A stretch of 64,000 nt of DNA from Closterium sp. Naga37s-1 (taxonomy: Eukaryota; Streptophyta; Zygnematophyceae; Desmidiales; Closteriaceae): positions 558,001 to 622,000 of the forward strand of contig CANJKZ010000139.1 of NCBI GenBank assembly GCA_947471745.1. The letters are read 5' to 3'. The position numbers and the translations under genes are program-made. This document shows positions 56,965 to 64,000 of this stretch, one piece after another. The first letter of the stretch is position 1. Each line of letters starts with the position of its first letter. Below the pieces are notes generated by a model. That model was given only the letters and a program-made list of their open reading frames with translations, did no database searches and was not told the origin of the DNA.

Positions 56965-57207
56965 CTTGCACTTGTTGTACACTGATATATATCTTTATAC
57001 CTGCATGTTTACTCTTGGTAGGTTGTGATCAGTGTACTGCCTTGCTATTATAACTCTGCATGTGAACTGGCCTTGTGGCCGCTTGCTTGTGCTCAGATTG
57101 TGTGGTGTCCTTGAGATCCACCCTGAGCTTTGCTGTGCTTTGCTCTGTTGTCTTGCCTGACTGGTCTTGTGACCGTCTTGTTGTCCCCGACTTAGCCTAT
57201 GGGGGTG

Positions 57208-57333
57208 TGTCAAAGTACAATCTTACTTGTAGGCTATAGTGGAGCACTCCTTATGGGGTACAACATTTCTAAAGTTAGTACTTGTACCCCAACTCTTGAT
57301 AATCCAACCATTCCTGCACAGTTGATTCTGACA
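57208..57333 (+). repeat. 3' LTR of Copia-D
   Basis: Starts TGTCAAAGTACAATC and ends GATTCTGACA. It is preceded by the purine tract TATGGGGGTG and followed by the duplicated target GCTCC. Confidence 0.92.
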
Positions 57334-57338
57334 GCTCC

Positions 57339-58005
57339 TAGGGTGAGTTATGTCACGGGTTTAAGTGGGGGGGGATGATGTGTCAGCAGAGTCACGCTAT
57401 GTGGAAGGGCAGCGTAGGTAGGCCTGCTAGTACTACCGGTACCACCGGTAACCCCATCTCGTAAGAACTGGGGTTGATCTTAGGGCTTCTTGCTGCCATT
57501 AACCGTAGCGGGGGAACCCAACCCAACTAGTAACCGTGCAGTGCAGTGAGAACGGATTCTGTGTTGCGTCCTGCATCATCTCAAAAGAGTTTGCCAGATT
57601 TCAGCAAAGGCTTCCCTCCCCAGACTATGACGGTGAGGGGGATGTTTGCACGGTATCATACCGTAGGAGCATTGGTCTGAGTCGTGTGCAACATGATACG
57701 GTAGCAGGGGTGGTATCATCTGCGTCAAAGTACCATTTCGAGCTATTACAGTCAGGTACTTTGTACATGGGAGGTATATATAGACAAGGATACAAGCCAC
57801 ATAGGTAGCTTCACTGCTCCACACTGCGCCATATATGTGATTAGTGATCCACCTACCAGCCCTGACGCTGCTAATCACATACCAAGGAACTCCAACGGGA
57901 TGTGCGACAAGGAATAACATGCTAAAGGGCAAAACAGGCCAAACGAAGGAGAATTGAACGGGGAAGGGATGGGGTGAGAAGCTCGCAAGCTCGGGTGCTG
58001 GCGCC
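57339..58005. other. Intergenic stretch between Copia-D and the minus-strand LRR gene
   Basis: No gene was recognised. It contains a G run near 57368-57375, a CCGGTACCACCGGT-like short palindrome near 57438-57450 and a TATA-like TATATATA at 57775-57782 on the plus strand with no recognisable gene after it. The 3' end of the LRR gene presumably lies in the upper part. Confidence 0.5.
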
Positions 58006-60524
58006 TCACTTAAATACTACGTCATCTTCTAAGCACTGCTTCACAGGTTCGCCACACAGCAATTCATTCCCGGGCAAGAAAGACGAGTCAGGGTAAGTTG
58101 CCATGGTCTCAGGAATGATCCCATCCAGCTGGTTCCCAGCAAGGTACACCTCTTGTAGCGCCTCGGACAGCCCAAGCCCGGCGGGAACAGACCCTTGCAA
58201 CTGGTTCCACGAGAGGTCCAGCACGCGTAGGCTGCGCAAATCCGCGATTCCCTCGGGAATGGTGTCGTTCAGGGCGTTGTGAGAGAGCGAGAGGTGGGTG
58301 AGGAAGGAGAACTGCGAGAGGATGGTGGGGATGGCGCCCGACAGCTGGTTGTACGACAGGTCCATGCGCTCCGCCACGCCCGCGCACGAGTCGAGGGTGG
58401 GAAGATCGTCGGTGAATATGTTGTTCGCCAGGATCAGCTCTTGGGACAGTTGTTGATATTTGGCAGCTTGCCTGGAGGAAGAGAGGGGGGAGTGGGCGGG
58501 TGGATGGGGAGGGAAAAGGGGTTTTGAATGCTCGAGTGAATGACAACGAGGGTAGTAGATTCTGGATGGGCACAAGGCACTCGAGATAACTGAGCACACG
58601 CGGAACGAGTGACGGAGTGAACTCAACCCTTCAGTGAACAACATCTGCCGTGCCGCGCGACCCGTGATGCGACCATCGCACATCTTTGTTCGCTCGCAGG
58701 TTGCGAATGGGTTTTCTGCCGATACTGGTTTCCTGCTGATTGCCAGCGATGAAGTTGGGAAATCTGCGAACAGGTTTCCCGCAAATTTTATTGGCCACGA
58801 AACTGCGTGACTCCAAGGCGCGAAAATTACCTGCTTGCTGACAAGTCACACACTCACCCGACAGCCTGTTGTTGCTCAGGTCCAGCTTCACCAGTCCGTT
58901 GCTCGCCGTCACCGCCTCGGGCACGCTCCCGGACAGCGCGTTACGCTTCAGCACCAGCCGCTGCAGCTGCGCGAGATCGCTTATCTTTGCTGGAATCGTC
59001 CCAGACAGACGGTTCTTGGCGAGGTTCAAGGTGAGGAGGTTGGTGAGCGCCATGAATCCATCCAAGCCTCCTTGCAGCTTGTTGTAGCTCAGGTCCAGCA
59101 TGTACGGGGACACATCCTGGAACATGCGCGGCGGAACGGAGCCGCGCAGGTCGTTGTGCGACAGGTTGACGTCCATGAAGTTGAAGAGCGTGGCGAAGCG
59201 CTGCAGGTTGTCGGTGGTCAGGCGGTTGTAGCTCAGGTCCAGGAAGAAGAGCGTGTCGCCGCGGTCGCCGCGCGCTGCGAACGCGCCAACAGCGGGTCCG
59301 GACAGGCGGTTGTGCGGCGCGTAGAACGCATAGAGGTTCGTGAGAGACTGGAACGCGGTGGGGATCAACCCGGTCAGGTCGTTAAAGCCCAGGTTGATGT
59401 GATGGAGACTGACCAGCGAGCTCCACTCGGGACGGATGGCCCCAGTGAAGTGGTTGTGGCTCAGATCGAGGTACGATAGTTTCGTGCTGCTGGCTATGAA
59501 CGTCGGCAGCGCGCCGCGCAACTCGTTCCAGGAGAGGTCCAGCGAGCTCAGCTTGGTGGTGGGCGTGCCCGCGGGGAAGCTACCTGCCAGGGAGTTGTGC
59601 CCCAGATGCGCTTCGAAGAGACGCGGGAGACTCAGTAGCGAGGACGGGAGGGAGCTGGAGAGGGCGTTATAGCCGAGTTCCAGGAATGTGAGTGCCGTGA
59701 GCAGCGTGAAAGAGTCCGGAATGCTGCCGGCCAGCTGGTTGTTGCCGGCCGCCAGGTGTACGAGGCTGGACAAGTTGAACCCGAGCGAAGACGGCAGTTC
59801 GAAAGTGAAAATATTATTGGAAATGTCGAGGAAGGTGAGGCTGCTCATGTACAAAAGCGCGATGGGCGCTGTGGAACCTTCGAAGCGATTCGCGCGTAGG
59901 TTGAGGTACCGGAGGCCCGAAAGCGCGCTCATCTCCTCGGGAATGTCGAGCGTCAAGTGATTGTACGACAGGTCGAGGTTCTTGAGCGGCGACGCGAACG
60001 ACCCCTCCTTTGTGGGCAGGCTCCCGGTGAGATTCGTGCTGGAAAGGTCGAGCGTCTCGAGCTTCGGCATGGTGAGGATCTTCTCGGGAATGGGCCCCTC
60101 CAAGCGTTTGTTGTTCCGCAGGCGCAGCAGATTGAGCTTCGAAAGCTTCCCGATCTCCCAGGGAAAAGTGCCGGTGAAGTCGTTGCACGACAGGTCGATA
60201 GCCACGAGCTCGCTGAGGTCCCCCAGGCTCGTGGCGGCGTCCAATGAGCCCTGTAGCTTGATCTTTGGGGGCCACGTGGCGCACGCTGATAACTTGAGCG
60301 ACGACACGCGCAGGCTGTCGTCGCAACCGACGCCGTCCCACGACAAGCAGAAGGGAGTTAAGGGATCCCAGGACGTGAGGAAATGCGCCCATGACGCTCT
60401 TGAAGTCGAGGAGAGCCATCGCGTCGGGATGCAGCCTGAGGCAGTGCACGATGCGCATGGAGAGGAGGAAGAGCGCCGCTGCCAGCAGCAGCGGGCGGTT
60501 TTGTGACTGCTCTGACGATACCAT
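58006..60524 (-). CDS. Leucine-rich-repeat protein (RLP-like ectodomain), probably frame-damaged
   Basis: Two exons: 60524-58858 and 58471-58006 (stop at 58006-58008), separated by a 386-bp GT-AG intron. The start ATG at 60522-60524 gives MVSSEQSQNRPLLLAAALFL, a signal peptide. An LRR N-terminal cap follows (DAMALLDFKS; PFCLSWDGVGCD). About 20 LxxLxLxxNxLxGxIP repeats follow, such as LETLDLSSTNLTGSLP. The end is a cap (SSFLPGNELLCGEPVKQC) with no transmembrane helix or kinase, so it is secreted or an RLP fragment. Two one-base frame changes are visible: near 60395, between ALLDFKS and SWDPLTPFC, and near 58440, between NINNCPKS and LILANNIF. No introns fit there, so this is either a young pseudogene or carries consensus errors. 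The intron position matches the next LRR gene. Confidence 0.82.
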
Positions 60525-60583
60525 GCTCCTACTAGCAGCGGTGCTTCGAACGCTGTCTGCTTGTTGGTTTGGAAGTCTCCGAG

Positions 60584-60590
60584 TATATAA
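60584..60590 (-). promoter_or_regulatory. TATA-like box upstream of the minus-strand LRR gene
   Basis: TTATATACTC on the minus strand lies about 60 nt upstream of the ATG at 60524. Spacing allows a short 5' leader. No other promoter evidence. Confidence 0.4.
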
Positions 60591-61975
60591 TACCGTATGA
60601 GCGCGGACCAACAGAGAGATTGATTTGCGACCAGGAGAGGGACTGGGAAAATTGCATCCAGTACTAGGAGGCTAGCGGTAACGTAGAAAGCCTTCTCTGC
60701 GGTAGATGGAAAAGTGTGTGTGTGTGAAGACTGCGTGCGAAAGTGAGCTGATGAGATCACAGTTCGGGATCGGAGCAGAAATAGGAATTCCTTCCAGAAG
60801 GAGAAATGTCGGCAGCCAGGGAGAAGCAGGAGCTCGACTCGACATCGAGGCGCGCACCAAGAATTCATCGCGACGCCGAAGCAACGAACAGCTGGAGCAC
60901 GAGCTCGACAACAGAGTAACCGCGCGCCCCATCGTCAACGTGCTTCTCGTGCAATGGAGGGCAGGGGAGATGCTCTACGGGCTGTAAGGCGAACTTTGGG
61001 AGAATGTTTATGCGATGGACATCACTATGATGTGAGAACAGGTGGGAGTCTTTATGTTCGATTCCCGAATTTCGGGCATCACTATGTTTGCATTTCAAAG
61101 AAAGCAACGGAGGGGTTCCTCAATAGGCTTGGCCAACCCTGTTGAACAGGGCCGAAGTGGAAGTTGAACAATGACCATGAAGTCTACCATGCGGAATGTA
61201 ACCAGCTGGCGCAATTCGTCACAACAAACTGCCACGAACACACACGTTCCGCGAAACGATTTCGCATGGCATGTGCTCCGAGGTGGCAAACCCCTTCCCC
61301 AAGACATGAGCCCCGCGGTCTCGGTCAGGGGCACTGCCAGCGCGAGGGGCATGCTGACATGGCGGGACATGCACTCCACACAGGGTGCCCCTTATTGACC
61401 AGCAAGAGATCGCAAACAGCTTCAAGCGCCGAGTGACAACAAATCCCCTCTGTCGCATCATGCTCCAAGCATACCGCCCGCGTCTCACACTTTCTTATCA
61501 CACACCAACGCAGTGGTTGAGAAATTGCGAGCATGCGGACTCTTTCCCTAGCCAGCTAAGAGCATTTTCACTCACATCCATGCCCGCTAGCATCCAGCGA
61601 GGCACAGCTTACCATGTGGATCCACGCGCTCTGGTTAGTACGGTTGCACCACTTACACGCGCCGCGACTCTTGATCGCAGCGCGATGTAGAGACGCCGAA
61701 AGCTTGCTTTCTTGGACTTCTACCGAGCAGCGCCCTCGGCGTGAATATGAACCTAGCAGGCTAAGGCAAGTTGTTCGTCATAAAACCTCGAATCTCCTCC
61801 AACATCCCGACACTCACTCACAAACACCCAAATCCTCTGACACAACTCGTACTAGACATCTCCATTCTCACCCAACTCTCACCACGACAGAGAATCCAGA
61901 GCTAAACGTCGCCAGTCACCTCCCTCCTCTCTATCTGACCTCCTCGCCAGTGCGTGCAACCACCACCTGAACCCA
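60591..61975. other. Divergent intergenic region between the two LRR genes
   Basis: About 1.4 kb between oppositely oriented LRR genes. Several short open frames occur on both strands, but none shows a domain, repeat or coding pattern I recognise. It presumably holds both promoters. No tRNA or other RNA gene was identified; a GTTCGATTCCCG near 61060 is B-box-like but has no partner A box. Confidence 0.5.
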
Positions 61976-64000
61976 ATGGCTCCAACGCACCTTCCCTTCA
62001 CCGCTCTCCTCCCGCTCCTTCTCTCCTTGCTGGTCCTCGCCACGCGGGCGGACGACAATTCAGCCGTGAACGCAATATTTCAAGCCGCCGGCGCGTACAC
62101 AAGCGGCGGGTCCCTGCCTCCAGTGTGCGAGCGTGGAGGAATCACCTGCGAGAACGACCGCGTGGTGCAGATCGAATTCTCGCAATGCGCCGACCCGCCC
62201 GCCCAATCCATGCTCGACGGCACGCTCCATTCGGCGCTGGGCTCGCTGGGCAGCCTGAGGGCGCTCAACTTCTCCTGCAACAGCCTGCGCGGCGCCATCC
62301 CCAGCACGCTCACCAAGCTGCAGCACCTCACGGCGCTGGACCTGAGCTTCAACCGCCTGAGCACGCGCGTGCCGCAATACCTCTTCCGCATGCCCGCCGT
62401 GCACACTCTGCGCCTGCGCAACGCAGGGCTCTTGGGCTGGCTGCCCAGGAAACCCAGGAGCTTCTCCCACACGCTGCGCCATGTGGACCTGGCGCACAAC
62501 CGCATGTGGGGCTCCCTGCCCAGGTCCGTCTTCCAAATGCGCAAGCTGGAGAGCCTCGACGTGAGCTTCAACCGCCTCAGCAGCACCATCCCCAAATCCC
62601 TCTCCCGCATCAAGTCCCTGCGCAGCCTCGACCTCAGCTTCAACCGCTTCACCGGCACGATCCCCTCGGGGCTCACTACGCTGCACAGCATGGTGAGCCT
62701 GAGGCTCGCGGGCAACCGCATTGGGGGGGTCATTCCGGCGGGGCTGACCCACATGACAGGGCTGCAGGTGATGGACCTGAGCCGCAACCAGCTGCGCAAG
62801 CACATCCCCGCTGCCATCCTCAATATGCAATCCCTAGAGGAGCTGCACCTGCAGCATAATTATCTCAGCGGCACCTTCCCCCGCACCCCGGTCGCGCTGT
62901 CCCACAGCATGAAGCACTTGGACGTGTCGCACAACGGGCTGTCAGGGGTGCTGCCAACGATGTTGCAGAACCTGGGCAACCTGACGCACCTCAACGTGGC
63001 GTGGAACGGGCTGGCCGGCACCGTGCCCACCACTTTGAACGCGCTGCCGCTGCGCCACCTGGACCTGAGCCACAACGCCTTCAGCGGGTCGCTTGGAGTG
63101 ACCGCCCAAGACGCGCTGTACGGTCAGAGCAACAGGTTTGACGGCGTGGTGGCAGCGGCGTTTGCAGACGGAGGCAGGGCCCCACTGAAGGTGCTGGACC
63201 TCAGCTACAACCTGCTCACCGCACTCAACCCCTTCCGAAACTGGAACCTCACGGAGCGGATCATCCTCTCTCATAACTCCATCCAGGAGACTGTGCCTAT
63301 GAATTTCCTTGTAGACGATGCGGCAACGGGCGGCACACATGCCAAGCACCTGGACCTGAGCTTTAATCAAATCGGCGGCACCCTGGAGCCGCTGAGCACG
63401 TTGACCGCGTTGACCAGCCTTGACCTGACGGGCAACCAGCTGACTGGGGGGGTGCCCACGTGGGTGAGCAAGCTGACGCGGCTGCGGCGGTTGCACCTGG
63501 GGGAGAACCAGCTGGGCGGCACACTGCCTGTGGAGCTGTTCGCGTCTGCCAGCGTGCTGCAGCATGTGGACGTCAGCGGCAATGCCCTCTCAGGTGCGCC
63601 ATGCATGGGGGGAGCGGAGGGGCGGGGGGAGGGGACGGTTTGGAAAGGGGGGAGTAATGGTGAGGGTATGAAGGGGAGGACGGAGAGGACGGAGAGGAGG
63701 GAAAATCGAGGGGGTGTGGAAGAGAGGGAAGGGAACGAGGGTAGGAGTGGCGTAGGTGCCAGGCATCCAGGCGAACACACACGTCCTGAATTCTCTCCCT
63801 TCCTGCTTCATCCTCCATGCCCCATGCATGGAGTAACATTCTCATCATCAGCTTATTCCCTCCGCCCTTCCCTCAAAAACCCACCTTCTTCCTCCCCCCC
63901 TTTCTCCCCCTCCCCCCCCCCCCCGCCTTCCCCCCTCCCCCACCCTCCCCCCTCCCTGCTCCGTCACCCCACCAGGCGCGCTCCCTATCCTGACCAACTG
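61976..64000 (+). CDS. Leucine-rich-repeat protein gene, 5' part (continues past window)
   Basis: Exon 1 is 61976-63593 and exon 2 starts at 63976 and runs off the window. The intron 63594-63975 is GT-AG with a C-rich acceptor tract. The ATG at 61976 begins MAPTHLPFTALLPLLLSLLV, a clear signal peptide, then a short cap with paired cysteines (VCERGGITCEN). About 19 LRRs follow, for example LTALDLSFNRLSTRVP, LRSLDLSFNRFTGTIP and LTSLDLTGNQLTGGVP, matching the plant extracellular LxxLxLxxNxLxGxIP pattern. The intron splits the LSG of a repeat (NALSG then ALPILTN), the same place and phase as in the minus-strand LRR gene. The frame is open throughout exon 1. It may be an RLP or an LRR receptor kinase; the deciding 3' part is not in view. 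Confidence 0.88.
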   Translation, partial: MAPTHLPFTALLPLLLSLLVLATRADDNSAVNAIFQAAGAYTSGGSLPPVCERGGITCENDRVVQIEFSQCADPPAQSMLDGTLHSALGSLGSLRALNFSCNSLRGAIPSTLTKLQHLTALDLSFNRLSTRVPQYLFRMPAVHTLRLRNAGLLGWLPRKPRSFSHTLRHVDLAHNRMWGSLPRSVFQMRKLESLDVSFNRLSSTIPKSLSRIKSLRSLDLSFNRFTGTIPSGLTTLHSMVSLRLAGNRIGGVIPAGLTHMTGLQVMDLSRNQLRKHIPAAILNMQSLEELHLQHNYLSGTFPRTPVALSHSMKHLDVSHNGLSGVLPTMLQNLGNLTHLNVAWNGLAGTVPTTLNALPLRHLDLSHNAFSGSLGVTAQDALYGQSNRFDGVVAAAFADGGRAPLKVLDLSYNLLTALNPFRNWNLTERIILSHNSIQETVPMNFLVDDAATGGTHAKHLDLSFNQIGGTLEPLSTLTALTSLDLTGNQLTGGVPTWVSKLTRLRRLHLGENQLGGTLPVELFASASVLQHVDVSGNALSGAPCMGGAEGRGEGTVWKGGSNGEGMKGRTERTERRENRGGVEEREGNEGRSGVGARHPGEHTRPEFSPFLLHPPCPMHGVTFSSSAYSLRPSLKNPPSSSPPFSPSPPPPPSPLPHPPPSLLRHPTRRAPYPDQL

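Larger units (their letters stand above)
32198..57333 (+). mobile_element. Outer Ty1/copia element Copia-D (fossil), host of all nested elements
   Basis: The 5' LTR is 32198-33089, split by a 758-bp hAT-like insertion; its own length is 126 bp. The 3' LTR is 57208-57333 (126 bp). Flanks are GCTCC at 32193-32197 and 57334-57338, a perfect 5-bp target duplication. A primer site, TGGTATTCAGAGC, follows at 33090. Internal sequence is 33090-33137 and 51520-57207; the gap is Copia-A. The two LTRs differ at about seven of 126 positions (about 5.6%), the most divergent pair in the window, which fits it being the oldest. Gag is not recognisable. Pol is recognisable but broken in a few places. Confidence 0.93.

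Noticed and set aside
57536-57808. Open frame of 90 codons upstream of the LRR gene
   Set aside because: No recognisable domain, no codon bias like the host genes, and it ends over a TATA-like stretch; most likely chance.
58829-58857. 29-nt mini-intron in the minus-strand LRR gene (GTGAGT to GCAG)
   Set aside because: It would give a cap-like ending (SFVANKICGKPV), but 29 nt is too short for ordinary splicing and the 386-bp intron matches the paralogue. Retention or alternative ending remains possible.
60706-61970. Several short frames between the LRR genes
   Set aside because: Overlapping on both strands, no domain or splice support.

Overview
This is a eukaryotic, plant-lineage window. 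LTR-retrotransposon primer sites match plant initiator tRNA-Met, the host genes encode LysM and plant-style leucine-rich-repeat proteins with GT-AG introns and C/T-rich acceptor tracts, and coding DNA is GC-rich. A streptophyte alga (for example a Zygnematophyceae such as Closterium) is plausible, but this is inference from style, not a search.

Layout. (1) 106-21483 (+): 3' part of a LysM-repeat gene. Its first visible intron (210-19874) is almost entirely one 20-bp minisatellite of about 970 copies. The unit is the last 15 nt of the preceding exon plus GTGAG, so every copy recreates the exon end and its 5' splice site. (2) 21972-25063: a pogo/Tigger-like DNA transposon with TA target duplication and inverted repeats. 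(3) 25126-32163 (+): a Ty1/copia element, Copia-1. (4) 32198-57333: a four-level nest. Outermost is Copia-D (+). A hAT-like non-autonomous element sits in its 5' LTR, and Copia-A (-) sits in its leader. Copia-A holds Copia-C (+) and Copia-B (-). Copia-B holds a three-LTR miniature retroelement (TRIM). Every insertion is bounded by a recognisable target-site duplication, and LTR divergence falls from outside to inside. (5) 58006-60524 (-) and 61976-64000 (+, runs off the window): two divergently arranged, paralogous LRR genes sharing an intron position.

The host genes encode likely secreted or surface proteins: chitin/peptidoglycan-type LysM modules and LRR ectodomains. No operon-like relation links them; repeats make up most of the window. 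The most unusual signals are the splice-donor minisatellite and the TRIM, whose LTR/primer-site junction reads as a tRNA with intact Pol III A and B boxes. All LTR elements are treated as fossils; their pol regions are recognisable but mostly interrupted.
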